64,000 bases of DNA from the NCBI RefSeq assembly GCF_019665765.1, contig NZ_CP081150.1, positions 2,852,001 to 2,916,000 of the forward strand, written 5' to 3'. Positions 9,300 to 18,473 of this stretch are shown in pieces. Position 1 is the first letter of the stretch. Every line of letters starts with the position of its first letter. The DNA is from Deefgea tanakiae (GTDB lineage Bacteria; Pseudomonadota; Gammaproteobacteria; Burkholderiales; Chitinibacteraceae). Both the position numbers and the translations under genes were made by a program. Below the pieces are notes generated by a model. That model saw only the letters and a program-made list of their open reading frames with translations. It made no database searches and had not been told where the DNA came from.

Positions 9300-9586
9300 A
9301 TATTTTCAGCTTAGTCATCCGTGCCGTCCCTGGATTTCTGGATGAGGTTAAAGCCGCTGTCATGGCGGTTCCCGGCGTAGAGCTACACATTGAGCATGAA
9401 GGCAAACTCATCATCACCATCGAAGACATACCCGGCCTGCGTAGCTCTGAATTGCTAAAAAAAATCCAAGAAATCCCTCGTGTCGCCTCTGCGACGCTGG
9501 CCTATGAATACTGCGACGACGAGACATTGCCGACGCAAGCCCTACCGACTCCAAAACAAAAAAACCCCGAGGAACGTTTATCATGA
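9296..9586 (+). CDS. napD: NapD, chaperone for NapA Tat signal
   Basis: Small cytoplasmic protein (96 residues) of the NapD family. It binds the twin-arginine signal peptide of NapA to hold back export until the cofactor is loaded. The ferredoxin-like fold is indicated by the alternation [10 protein letters not shown] ... [13 protein letters not shown]-like and [16 protein letters not shown] segments. The ATG overlaps the napF stop (ATGA), and its own stop overlaps the napA start the same way, so the three genes are translationally coupled. Confidence 0.9.
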   Translation: MNIFSLVIRAVPGFLDEVKAAVMAVPGVELHIEHEGKLIITIEDIPGLRSSELLKKIQEIPRVASATLAYEYCDDETLPTQALPTPKQKNPEERLS

Positions 9587-12123
9587 GCTTAGATCGTCGT
9601 GACTTTATTAAAATTTCTGCAGTCGCCGCTGCAGCCGCGAGCGCAGGAATCCCATTAGCGAATGCCGCGCCTAAAACCATGCCCGCCACCGCGGGAGATG
9701 GCAACACCGCAATCCGCTGGGATAAAGCACCATGCCGCTTTTGTGGTACGGGCTGCTCCGTCTTAGTCGGCACCCAAAATGGCCGCGTCGTTGCAACGCA
9801 AGGCGATCCAGATGGTGAAGTCAATCGCGGTCTCAACTGCGTAAAAGGCTACTTCCTTTCTAAAATCATGTACGGCGAAGATAGACTGACCCGGCCATTA
9901 CTCAGGAAGAAAAATGGCGTTTACGATAAGAATGGTGAGTTCACCCCAATCAGTTGGGATGAAGCATTCGATATCATGGAAAAGAAATGGAAAGAGGCAC
10001 TCAAAGCCAGCGGCCCTGATTCGGTGGCGATGTTTGGTTCAGGCCAATGGACCGTATGGGAAGGCTACGCGGCATCCAAACTGATGAAGGCTGGCTTTCG
10101 CAGTAATAATATCGACCCCAATGCACGCCACTGCATGGCCAGTGCCGTAACCGGATTTATGCGTACCTTCGGTATGGATGAGCCTATGGGCTGCTATGAC
10201 GATATCGAAGCGGCTGATGCCTTTGTGCTTTGGGGCTCGAATATGGCCGAAATGCATCCGATTTTGTGGAGTCGCATCACGGATCGTCGCCTTTCTAACC
10301 CCAAAGTCAAAGTCTCTGTCCTATCGACTTACGAACATCGCTCATTCGAATTAGCCGATAACGGTTTAGGTTTGGTGTTCACGCCGCAAACTGATTTGGC
10401 AATGATGAACTTTATCTGCCATCACATTATTTCAACCGGCCGCGTCAATCAGAAATTCGTCAAAGATCATTGTAATTTCAAAATTGGTGAAACTGACATC
10501 GGTTTTGGCTTACGCCCCAACAATCCGCTCGAAGTCAAGGCCAAAGCCAACGGCTACCCTGGTGCCGATAACAAACCCAAGGGTAATCCAAGTGAAATGA
10601 AACCGGGCTCTTTTGAGCATTTTTCTAAATTTGTTGCGGACTATACCGTCGATAAAGTTAGTAAATTGTGCGGCATTCCTGAAGATCGCCTGATTGCGCT
10701 CGCAGAGCTGTACGCCGACCCCAAAATCAAAGTGATGTCGTTCTGGACCATGGGCTTTAATCAGCACACCCGTGGCACATGGGCGAACAATATGATTTAC
10801 AACGTGCATTTGCTGACTGGCAAAATCGCCGAACCTGGCAATAGCCCCTTCTCACTCACAGGCCAACCATCGGCCTGTGGTACCGCCCGTGAAGTCGGTA
10901 CTTTTGCCCACCGCCTACCTGCCGACATGCTTGTCGCTAATCCAGAGCATCGCAAACACGCAGAAGAAATCTGGCGTCTGCCCGAAGGGACGATTCCGGC
11001 CAAAATTGGTCTGCATGCCGTTGCAATGGCGCGTGCCATCAAAGACGGCAAAGTCAAAGTCTATTGGCAAATGGCCAATAACAATATGCAAGCGGGCCCC
11101 AACATTAACGAAGAGCTGTATCCAGGCTGGCGTCGCCCCGACACGTTTATTGTCGTCTCCGACCCCTACCCGACCGTTTCGGGGCTGGCCGCTGATTTGG
11201 TACTGCCAACTGCCATGTGGGTCGAAAAAGAAGGCGCGTTTGGTAACGCCGAACGCCGCACACAATTTTGGCGACAACAAGTCAACGCGCCGGGCGAAGC
11301 GCAGTCTGATTTATGGCAAATCATGCAGTTCGCCAAACGTTTTAAAGTTGAAGACGTGTGGCCAGCCGATTTGATCGCCAGAAAAGCCGGCATGAATGGA
11401 AAAAGCTTATTTGAAGTGCTGTTTATGAATGGCAATGTCAATCGCTTTAAAAATACCGACTTGCAAAAAGGCTTTGAAAACTTCGAAGCTAAGCTTGCAG
11501 GCTTTTATATTCAAAAAGGGCTGTTTGAAGAATATGCCTTATTTGGCCGCGGCCACGGCCATGACCTTGCATCGTTCGATATTTACCACCAGACGCGTGG
11601 CTTGCGTTGGCCGGTAGTCAATGGGCAAGAAACACGCTGGCGCTACCGCGAAGGCACTGACCCTTATGTCAAAAAAGGCGAAGGTGTGCGCTTTTACGGC
11701 AATAAAGATGGTCGCGCCAATATCATCGCGCTGCCTTACCAAGCGCCGCCAGAAATGCCGGATGCCAATTTTGATATGTGGCTGTGTACTGGCCGCGTGC
11801 TGGAGCACTGGCATACCGGCACGATGACGCGCCGAGTACCGGAATTGCACAAAGCAGTTCCCGAAGCGATGGTGTTTATGAATCCGAACGACGCGAAAAA
11901 ACGTGGCTTGCAACGCGGTATGTTGGTGAAAGTGGCCTCACGTCGCGGCGAAATTACAGCCCGACTTGAAACTCGTGGTCGTAATAAACCACCTGTGGGC
12001 TTGATTTTTATCCCGTTTTTTGACGAAGGTCGTCTGGTGAACAAACTCACGCTCGATGCCACTTGCCCGATTTCGAAGCAAACCGACTACAAAAAATGCG
12101 CGGTAAAAGTCGTCAAGGCTTAA
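9583..12123 (+). CDS. napA: periplasmic nitrate reductase catalytic subunit NapA
   Basis: Molybdenum enzyme reducing nitrate to nitrite in the periplasm (846 residues). The Tat signal has the twin arginine in LDRRDFIKI and a hydrophobic Ala-rich stretch. The N-terminal [4Fe-4S] cysteines are in CRFCGTGC with the fourth in LNCVKGY; the molybdenum-ligand Cys is in ARHCMASAV. Several bis-MGD binding stretches and the C-terminal molydopterin dinucleotide-binding domain ([17 protein letters not shown]) are present. Length and motifs agree with proteobacterial NapA. It receives electrons from NapB and NapC encoded downstream. Confidence 0.97.
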   Translation: MSLDRRDFIKISAVAAAAASAGIPLANAAPKTMPATAGDGNTAIRWDKAPCRFCGTGCSVLVGTQNGRVVATQGDPDGEVNRGLNCVKGYFLSKIMYGEDRLTRPLLRKKNGVYDKNGEFTPISWDEAFDIMEKKWKEALKASGPDSVAMFGSGQWTVWEGYAASKLMKAGFRSNNIDPNARHCMASAVTGFMRTFGMDEPMGCYDDIEAADAFVLWGSNMAEMHPILWSRITDRRLSNPKVKVSVLSTYEHRSFELADNGLGLVFTPQTDLAMMNFICHHIISTGRVNQKFVKDHCNFKIGETDIGFGLRPNNPLEVKAKANGYPGADNKPKGNPSEMKPGSFEHFSKFVADYTVDKVSKLCGIPEDRLIALAELYADPKIKVMSFWTMGFNQHTRGTWANNMIYNVHLLTGKIAEPGNSPFSLTGQPSACGTAREVGTFAHRLPADMLVANPEHRKHAEEIWRLPEGTIPAKIGLHAVAMARAIKDGKVKVYWQMANNNMQAGPNINEELYPGWRRPDTFIVVSDPYPTVSGLAADLVLPTAMWVEKEGAFGNAERRTQFWRQQVNAPGEAQSDLWQIMQFAKRFKVEDVWPADLIARKAGMNGKSLFEVLFMNGNVNRFKNTDLQKGFENFEAKLAGFYIQKGLFEEYALFGRGHGHDLASFDIYHQTRGLRWPVVNGQETRWRYREGTDPYVKKGEGVRFYGNKDGRANIIALPYQAPPEMPDANFDMWLCTGRVLEHWHTGTMTRRVPELHKAVPEAMVFMNPNDAKKRGLQRGMLVKVASRRGEITARLETRGRNKPPVGLIFIPFFDEGRLVNKLTLDATCPISKQTDYKKCAVKVVKA

Positions 12124-12243
12124 TCGCTTTCGTTTGGGCAAGTCATCGGTTTGCCCAAGCTAATAAGGGTATATAGATATAAGCTTTAATTAGTGATGTA
12201 TAGCGAGCAATACCTAGCGCACATCATGACTAAGGAGATGAAA

Positions 12244-12678
12244 ATGAAGCAGTTAATTAGTTTATGGATTTTATTCTGTATCGCCATTGCCCCATTCGCC
12301 CAAGCGGAAGGACTCAGATCCCTGCGCGGTAGCACAGTGGTGAACGGCGATGTGCCATCAGAAAATTTCCGCTGGGAAAAAGACCGTGGCCCTTTGCCAC
12401 GTCATTTTGTACAACAACCGCCAATCATTCCACACACTACCAAAGGCTATTTGATTACTAAAGAATTTAATAAATGTCTCGATTGCCATAGCTGGGATCG
12501 CACGGCAGATACTGGCGCGACCAAAATATCTATCACGCACTTTAAAACCCGCGGCGGCACTGAGTTGACCAATATTTCACCCCGTCGCTATTTCTGCCAA
12601 CAATGCCACGTGCCGCAAACCGATGCCAAACCTTTGGTAGGCAATACCTTCCAACCCGCCGCTGGCATGGTGAAATAA
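12244..12678 (+). CDS. napB: dihaem cytochrome c NapB
   Basis: Periplasmic electron-transfer subunit of the nitrate reductase (144 residues). A signal peptide (ending AQA) precedes the mature protein, and two haem c sites are visible: CLDCH and CQQCH. The start ATG at 12244 has AAGGAG (12232-12237) six bases upstream; other in-frame ATGs (12193, 12238) fit less well. A hairpin separates it from napC, and 120 bases separate it from napA, so its expression may be tuned separately. Confidence 0.95.
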   Translation: MKQLISLWILFCIAIAPFAQAEGLRSLRGSTVVNGDVPSENFRWEKDRGPLPRHFVQQPPIIPHTTKGYLITKEFNKCLDCHSWDRTADTGATKISITHFKTRGGTELTNISPRRYFCQQCHVPQTDAKPLVGNTFQPAAGMVK

Positions 12679-12697
12679 ATAAGCAGTGAATAAACCA

Positions 12698-12730
12698 ACA
12701 CCACTCGCGTCATGCGTCGCCGAGTGGTGT
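12698..12730 (+). terminator. hairpin between napB and napC
   Basis: Perfect 10-bp stem ACACCACTCG / CGAGTGGTGT with a 13-base loop. There is no U-tract, so it is probably an mRNA-stability or attenuation element within the operon. Confidence 0.5.
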
Positions 12731-12748
12731 AAATAAAGGGAGCACAAG

Positions 12749-13453
12749 ATGAGTGATATTCCAACAAAACCGACTCTTAAAGGTCGACTCTGCGCTTTAG
12801 TGCAGAAAATCAAAGCGATTCGCCTCGGTTACATCGGGGCGATTGTTGCGTTTTTAGTCGGGATTATCTTTTGGGGCGGCTTTAATACCGCACTCGAAAT
12901 GACTAATACCGAAGAATTTTGCCTCTCGTGCCACGAAATGAAGAGCAATGTGTATCCGGAATACCAAGAAACCGTGCATTACACCAATCGTTCTGGCGTT
13001 CGCGCCACTTGCCCTGATTGCCATGTTCCGCATGAATGGGGCCCAAAAATGATCCGGAAAATTCAAGCTTCTAGAGAAATTTGGGGCAAGGTGTTCGGTA
13101 CGATTGATACACGCGAGAAATTCATCGATAAACGAATCGATCTCGCCCAAAGTGAATGGCGGCGTATGAAAGCGAACAACTCACAAGAGTGTCGCAACTG
13201 CCATAACTATGAGTATTTCGATTACATGGAGCAAAACAGTCGCTCAGCTAATGCCCACCAAAAAGGGCTGTCGGAAGGCATGACGTGTATCGATTGTCAT
13301 AAAGGCATTGCCCATCATCTGCCAGCGGTCAATCAGCACGTTGGCCCAGACGGTAAAGGGATCAAACCTGAAGTAATGCACCCTACGCAAGCCAAAGACA
13401 ATAAAGCGAAGGGAGATACCGACAATGAAGGTGAAATGGCAGGGATTGAATAA
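12749..13453 (+). CDS. napC: tetrahaem cytochrome c quinol dehydrogenase NapC/NirT
   Basis: Membrane-anchored cytochrome (234 residues) that oxidises quinol and passes electrons to NapB/NapA. One N-terminal transmembrane helix (about 26-46) and four haem motifs: CLSCH, CPDCH, CRNCH and CIDCH. The ribosome-binding site GGGAG is nine bases before the ATG. The tail is rich in Lys/Asp/Glu. The operon ends here with a strong compound hairpin. No napG or napH is present, so NapC is the only visible quinol entry point. Confidence 0.95.
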   Translation: MSDIPTKPTLKGRLCALVQKIKAIRLGYIGAIVAFLVGIIFWGGFNTALEMTNTEEFCLSCHEMKSNVYPEYQETVHYTNRSGVRATCPDCHVPHEWGPKMIRKIQASREIWGKVFGTIDTREKFIDKRIDLAQSEWRRMKANNSQECRNCHNYEYFDYMEQNSRSANAHQKGLSEGMTCIDCHKGIAHHLPAVNQHVGPDGKGIKPEVMHPTQAKDNKAKGDTDNEGEMAGIE

Positions 13454-13475
13454 ATTTAGAATATAAAAATGGGCC

Positions 13476-13540
13476 AAACGGCCTCATGCCGTTCACTTAA
13501 ACCAAGTGAGCGGCATTACTACAAAAGCAGGCCGTTTTTA
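13476..13540. terminator. compound bidirectional terminator between napC and the methyltransferase gene
   Basis: Outer arms AAACGGCCT (13476-13484) and AGGCCGTTT (13529-13537) enclose an inner stem ATGCCGTTCACTT / AAGTGAGCGGCAT (13486-13498 with 13504-13516, one G-U pair). A T-tract follows on the plus strand. It lies between convergent genes. The inner palindrome has a second copy at 27894-27932. Confidence 0.75.
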
Positions 13541-13548
13541 TTGACTCA

Positions 13549-14577
13549 TCAAACTCGCAACAAGGCGATTTTAAGGGGGTGTTGGCCGTCAGAAGTTGGG
13601 AAGTCGCTGTCGGGTTTGATCCATTCCATGCTTTGAATCGGACGGCCTGCTTTCACTGCAGAGCGCTCAAGTTGCGCTAGCCAATCTTCACGCGATACTT
13701 GCGCGACGTTATTGCAGCAGATCAGCGTACCGCCTTCAGTGGTCGACAACAGCGCAGGTTTAAACACCGATGCGTAATCGTTGACCAAATCGACAACGCC
13801 GAATGGGCTTTTTGAAAAGCGAGGTGGATCAAGCATCACCAATTCAAATTGCTGTTTTTCCATTTTTGGGAAGTTCGGCATGCGTTTACCGCGCACCATC
13901 GCTGCTTGGCCTTTGCCCGACAATTGATTCAACGCCGCAAACGCATCTGATTGCACAAAGCGAACACGGATTGGCAAATCATTGAGTTTAGCGTTGTCTT
14001 TACCAACCAAAATGCTTGATTCAGCAAAGTCGATATTCACCACGTGGCGCGCACCCGCTTTGGCGGCAGCAATGCCGACACCGCACGTATAGGCGAAAAG
14101 GTTGAGCACTGATTTGCCTGCGGCTTCAGCCATAATGCGGCGGCGACCGGCGCGCAAATCAAGAAATAGCCACGGGTCTTGGCCCGCATGGCGGCCTTGA
14201 ATGCGGTAATTCACACCCAGCTCCTGCGCGATGCGCGGCTCGTAGGCGATGATTTCTTCGGCTTCCGTTAGGCGATTCATCACCCGCGAATTGCCGTGGC
14301 TGCGGTCGTTGTAAACCACCACGCTGGCTGGGTAGGTACGAGCGTAAAACGCTTTAATTTCTTCGTACTGCTCAACTGACAACGCACGGTGGAAGGTTTG
14401 CACCAAGATCAAATCGTTATAACGATCAATCGTCAAACCCGGCACGCCTTCAATACTGCCGTGAAACAGGCGATAGGTATTGGTTTGCTCAGCGGTCAGC
14501 TGTTCAATCAGTGCTGAGCGATTCGATAATGCCGTATCAAGTAGGGAAAATAGCGGTTCTTGCATGTCATCAATCAT
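13549..14577 (-). CDS. class I SAM-dependent rRNA methyltransferase, RlmI/RlmK-like
   Basis: 342-residue methyltransferase. The SAM-binding Rossmann motif is visible as LNLFAYTCGVGIAAAKAGA with the acidic residue in NIDFAE, motif IV is LDPPRFSKS, and a Cys-rich ICCNN follows. This arrangement resembles the RlmI group of 23S rRNA cytosine methyltransferases, but the N-terminal PUA part is reduced, so the precise base is not certain. The start is the ATG at 14577 with GAGA upstream; a TTG four codons earlier is less likely. Confidence 0.75.
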   Translation of the reverse strand: MIDDMQEPLFSLLDTALSNRSALIEQLTAEQTNTYRLFHGSIEGVPGLTIDRYNDLILVQTFHRALSVEQYEEIKAFYARTYPASVVVYNDRSHGNSRVMNRLTEAEEIIAYEPRIAQELGVNYRIQGRHAGQDPWLFLDLRAGRRRIMAEAAGKSVLNLFAYTCGVGIAAAKAGARHVVNIDFAESSILVGKDNAKLNDLPIRVRFVQSDAFAALNQLSGKGQAAMVRGKRMPNFPKMEKQQFELVMLDPPRFSKSPFGVVDLVNDYASVFKPALLSTTEGGTLICCNNVAQVSREDWLAQLERSAVKAGRPIQSMEWIKPDSDFPTSDGQHPLKIALLRV

Positions 14578-14605
14578 CGTAGATCTCAATTAAATAGTAA
14601 TGGGT

Positions 14606-16264
14606 TTATTCTTGGCTGGTTTTGCGCACGCGCTTTGGCTTGGCGGGCACAGCATCGGCCTCACTAGCAACCGGCGCGGCGGGCTCTGCGGCTTTACGAG
14701 TTCGTTTCGGTTTCGCGACTTCTGCGACGATTTCTGCAGCATCGGTAACAATGACTTCAGCTTCGGGCGCTATTTTCGCTTTAACCGCTCGCTTAGATTT
14801 TGCGGCTTTAACTTCAGTCTCGATTTCAACTTCAGCCACTTTAACCTTGCTCGCACGTTTTGGCTTCACGACGGGCGCAGCCTGCTCCGTTGGCGCTGGG
14901 GCAGAGGTCACATCGACCACTTCCACCGCCACCTTAGGCTTGGCGGCTTTGCGTGCCGGTTTTGCGGCAACCTCAACCGTTTCTAATTTCGCTTCGGCTT
15001 TAGCCGTTTTTTTCGTTGCAACTTGATTGGCTGAATTTAGCCAGTTAACTGCGCCCAAGCCAGCGGCACGGCCACTGCTGAAACACGCAGTAAGTAGGTA
15101 GCCGCCTGTTGGCGCTTCCCAATCGAGCATTTCACCCGCGCAGAAAACACCCGGCGCTTGTGACAACATTAAATTGGCATCCAGCCCAGCAAAGGTCACG
15201 CCGCCCGCACTGCTAATTGCTTCATCAATCGGCCGTGGCGCAATCAAGGTAATCGGCAGAGATTTAATCGCCGCGGCTAATTTGGCAGGTTGCGCGAAGT
15301 CTTCTTTGCTCACAATTTCACGCAACAAGCCCGCTTTAACGCCCTCAATACCCAGCTTGCGGCGCAAATGATTTGCCATTGAATCGGCTCCGCGCGGTTG
15401 CGAGAGCTCTTCAGTAATCCGTGCCAACGATTTTTGTGGCACTAAATCCAGCCACAAGGTCGCCGTGCCACTTTCAGCAATATCATCGCGCAACTGGCTC
15501 GATAGTGCATACACCAAGCTGCCTTCCACGCCGCCTTGCGTCAGTACAAACTCACCGGCTTTTTTAGCGTCGTGTTGACGTGCCGCAGCGGCAACAGTTT
15601 TGATCGGCGCGCCGGCAAACTTGTCGGTCAAATGCGTACTCCAAGCTACGTCAAAACCGCAGTTGGAGGGCTTAAGCGGCTCAACGCTGACACCTTGCTC
15701 GGCCAGCAAAGGCACCCAAGCGCCATCCGAGCCCAGTTTGGCCCAGCTTGCGCCACCTAAAGCTAAAACCACTGCGTCAAACGTGCGGCTAATTTCTCCA
15801 GTCGGATTGCTAAAGCGCAAGGCTTTGTTAGCATCCCAACCGAGCCAGCGATGGCGAACATGAAATTTAATCCCACAGGCCTTAAGACGCGCTAACCACG
15901 CTCGTAGCAAAGGCGCAGCCTTCATTTCAATTGGAAATACGCGGCCCGAAGAACCTATAAAGGTTTCAATGCCAAGACCATGCACCCAAGCGGTGAGTTC
16001 ATTCGCGCCAAAGTCAGCCATCATCGGCGCTAAATCAGCGCTGGCCTTGCCATAGCGACCCAAAAATGCGGACGAATCTTCGGCATGGGTAATATTCATA
16101 CCGCCCACACCCGCGAGCAAAAATTTACGGCCGACTGAGGGCATTGCATCGAACAATTCAACCGAAAAGCCAGCCGCAGCAATCACTTCGGCCGCCATCA
16201 GGCCAGCGGGGCCACCGCCAATAATTGCGATGGTTTTTGCGGACGTTGTTTTTTTACTGGGCAT
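14606..16264 (-). CDS. HI0933/BaiN-family FAD-dependent oxidoreductase with long basic C-terminal tail
   Basis: Flavoprotein of 552 residues (TIGR03862-like). The FAD-binding glycine motif is IIGGGPAGLMAAE near the N-terminus, followed by GRKFLLAGVGGMN and, near the end of the core, GVFCAGEMLDWEAPTGGY. The core ends at about residue 408. The remaining 140 or so residues are low-complexity Ala/Lys/Val/Glu with four KPKR/KSKR-type basic patches near its end and look disordered. Family members usually stop after the core, so the tail is unusual; it could bind nucleic acid or membrane. The start MPSKK follows GGAAT; upstream in-frame codons do not align with the family. Confidence 0.8.
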   Translation of the reverse strand: MPSKKTTSAKTIAIIGGGPAGLMAAEVIAAAGFSVELFDAMPSVGRKFLLAGVGGMNITHAEDSSAFLGRYGKASADLAPMMADFGANELTAWVHGLGIETFIGSSGRVFPIEMKAAPLLRAWLARLKACGIKFHVRHRWLGWDANKALRFSNPTGEISRTFDAVVLALGGASWAKLGSDGAWVPLLAEQGVSVEPLKPSNCGFDVAWSTHLTDKFAGAPIKTVAAAARQHDAKKAGEFVLTQGGVEGSLVYALSSQLRDDIAESGTATLWLDLVPQKSLARITEELSQPRGADSMANHLRRKLGIEGVKAGLLREIVSKEDFAQPAKLAAAIKSLPITLIAPRPIDEAISSAGGVTFAGLDANLMLSQAPGVFCAGEMLDWEAPTGGYLLTACFSSGRAAGLGAVNWLNSANQVATKKTAKAEAKLETVEVAAKPARKAAKPKVAVEVVDVTSAPAPTEQAAPVVKPKRASKVKVAEVEIETEVKAAKSKRAVKAKIAPEAEVIVTDAAEIVAEVAKPKRTRKAAEPAAPVASEADAVPAKPKRVRKTSQE

Positions 16265-16396
16265 AGGAATTCCAAATTCAATGGCGATGAAACACGAAGG
16301 CTCTCTTATACCGAAAATCGCGCATAAAGACTGCATAATTTGCAGCATTTACGCATTATTACTGAAACTAAACTGAAACCAAGCGACTACTCGGCC

Positions 16397-18373
16397 TTAG
16401 ACCGATTGAGTTGACTCAGGCAGTAATTTTTTATGCAAGAAAGCCTGCGCATCGGCCGGCGCTAACGGTCGGGAAAAATAATAGCCTTGTAATTCATCAC
16501 ACTCCAATTGCGCCAACGCAGCCAAATGCGCTGCTGTTTCAACGCCTTCGGCAATGACGGTCAGTCCAAGGCTATGACCGAGGCGAATAATGGCCTCAAC
16601 AATCGCCGCATCGCCCTGATCGCTATCCATATCACGCACAAAACTTTGGTCAATTTTGAGCTTGTTAATCGGGAAGCGTTTTAAGTAAGAAAGGCTGGAA
16701 TAGCCAGTGCCAAAATCATCAATCGACAGCATCACGCCCAAACCACGCAAGCGTTGCAGCAGCTCAATCGTATGATCGGCGTCTTGCATTACCACGCCCT
16801 CAGTGATTTCTAGCTCGATCAGTTGCGGATCAACCGCTGTTTCGGTCAACACTTGCTTCACCAAAGCAAAAAACTTGGGGTGCTGAAATTGGCGTGCCGA
16901 AATATTAATCGCCACCACCAAGGGCATGCCTTGCACTTGCCACGCTTTTGCTTGCTGGCAGGCGGTACGTAAAATCCACTCGCCAATCGGAATAATCAGG
17001 CCAGACTCTTCGGCCAAGGGGATAAATTCAAAAGGCGGCACCAGCTTGCCTTGATGTTGCCAGCGAATTAAACATTCCACACCGATAACCTTGAGGCTAG
17101 GAATCAAGGTTTGCGGCTGAAAATACAGCAGCAATTCATCGCGCTCAACCGCATGGCGCAGCTCGGCCTCCAAGGCCAATCGCTCCACAGCTCGCGCATT
17201 CATTTCTAGGTTATAGCATTGCGATGCATTACCGCCTTGCGCCTGCACCACTTCCAGTGCGGCATCCATATTTCGGATTAAAGTAATCGCGTTATCACCA
17301 TCTTTGGGATACATCGCGCCACCCATACTCAGCGTGGCGAATAGCTCGTGTCCTGCGACATGAATCGCCTCATTAAGTGCATTTAATAAAGCCTGATAGG
17401 GCAATAAATTTTGTGGGTAATTAGGCTGGTTTAACGCAAACAAAGCGGCAAAATGCGTGCCTTCAAAGCGATACAGCGTACCGCCCATTTGCTTCACGAT
17501 GGGTAGCAGCCGATCTTTTACGGCGACCACCAGCTCATCGCCAGCCTCATAACCCAAACCGCCCAATACGCGTTGAAAGCGGTCGATGGAAATCAAAATC
17601 GCCGCATGTGGCTGCTGATTCAAATTGGCAAGATCAGATTCAAAAACACTGCGGTTGAGTAAATCAGTCAAACGATCATGGCGCGCGGCATATGCAAGTC
17701 TATTTTCTGCGCGTTGCCGAGCATGAATGTAGTAGGCCACTAAAATGGCGATAATTAAAATAACCAAACTATAGGTCAGCACCAAACGAATCATGTCCTG
17801 CACTTCTTGCGCTGATACCTGCCCTGCCCGCTTGATGTTTTGACTGGCCAGCATAAATGCTTCGTCGAGCTGATCAAGCATATTTCGGGTATCGATGGTA
17901 TTTTCTACCAAAAGCGCCCGCGCTTCATCCAAGTCGGGTGTGGGGGCCGACATAATTTGATCGAGCTGTTCGGCAACGAGTTTAGAATTTTCAAACGATG
18001 CGACCAGTGCGATGTGTTGCGGCTCGGTTTTCCATTTCGATTTGGCTTTGTCGATGAGTGTTTGAATACGCTGATTACTGATTTGGAGTTTTTCTTTAAA
18101 CTGCTTTTGGCTCAAGCCATAAGCAAAATACTGATTCAAAATGACCTGGCGCTCGGTAATCAGCGTTTTTAAATCGCTAATATCGTGCAGTGCTGGCACT
18201 AAACGCGTGACCAAAGGCTGGGTAATGGCATTGACGCGGTCGCCACTTTGCAGCATCAACACGCTCAGAAACAATCCCAAAGACATCGCAATCGCAAACA
18301 AAAAATAAACCCCGACTTTGGCAGAAAAGCGCTGCAAAAATCGGGGCGTAAAAACAAGGAATGGTTTTTTCAT
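16397..18373 (-). CDS. membrane GGDEF-EAL protein, GGDEF degenerate, probable c-di-GMP phosphodiesterase
   Basis: 658 residues. Two transmembrane helices (about 17-40 and 200-222) flank a helical periplasmic sensor region; GGDEF and EAL domains follow. The GGDEF signature is replaced by FEGTH, so cyclase activity is unlikely. The EAL motif reads ECLIR, keeping the metal-binding Glu, and the downstream signature segments NISARQF, the IDDFGTGYSSL loop and AEGVET are intact, which supports phosphodiesterase activity. Start at MKKPF; a TTG six codons upstream is possible. It stands alone between the flavoprotein and betT genes. Confidence 0.85.
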   Translation of the reverse strand: MKKPFLVFTPRFLQRFSAKVGVYFLFAIAMSLGLFLSVLMLQSGDRVNAITQPLVTRLVPALHDISDLKTLITERQVILNQYFAYGLSQKQFKEKLQISNQRIQTLIDKAKSKWKTEPQHIALVASFENSKLVAEQLDQIMSAPTPDLDEARALLVENTIDTRNMLDQLDEAFMLASQNIKRAGQVSAQEVQDMIRLVLTYSLVILIIAILVAYYIHARQRAENRLAYAARHDRLTDLLNRSVFESDLANLNQQPHAAILISIDRFQRVLGGLGYEAGDELVVAVKDRLLPIVKQMGGTLYRFEGTHFAALFALNQPNYPQNLLPYQALLNALNEAIHVAGHELFATLSMGGAMYPKDGDNAITLIRNMDAALEVVQAQGGNASQCYNLEMNARAVERLALEAELRHAVERDELLLYFQPQTLIPSLKVIGVECLIRWQHQGKLVPPFEFIPLAEESGLIIPIGEWILRTACQQAKAWQVQGMPLVVAINISARQFQHPKFFALVKQVLTETAVDPQLIELEITEGVVMQDADHTIELLQRLRGLGVMLSIDDFGTGYSSLSYLKRFPINKLKIDQSFVRDMDSDQGDAAIVEAIIRLGHSLGLTVIAEGVETAAHLAALAQLECDELQGYYFSRPLAPADAQAFLHKKLLPESTQSV

Positions 18374-18473
18374 AACTAGACGTAAATGCAAATGGGGTAC
18401 CCACGTTATAGCTTAAAACGTGGGGATCCCATGTGTTAAACGTTCAATTTTGATTTGAACAAAGAACACAGCC

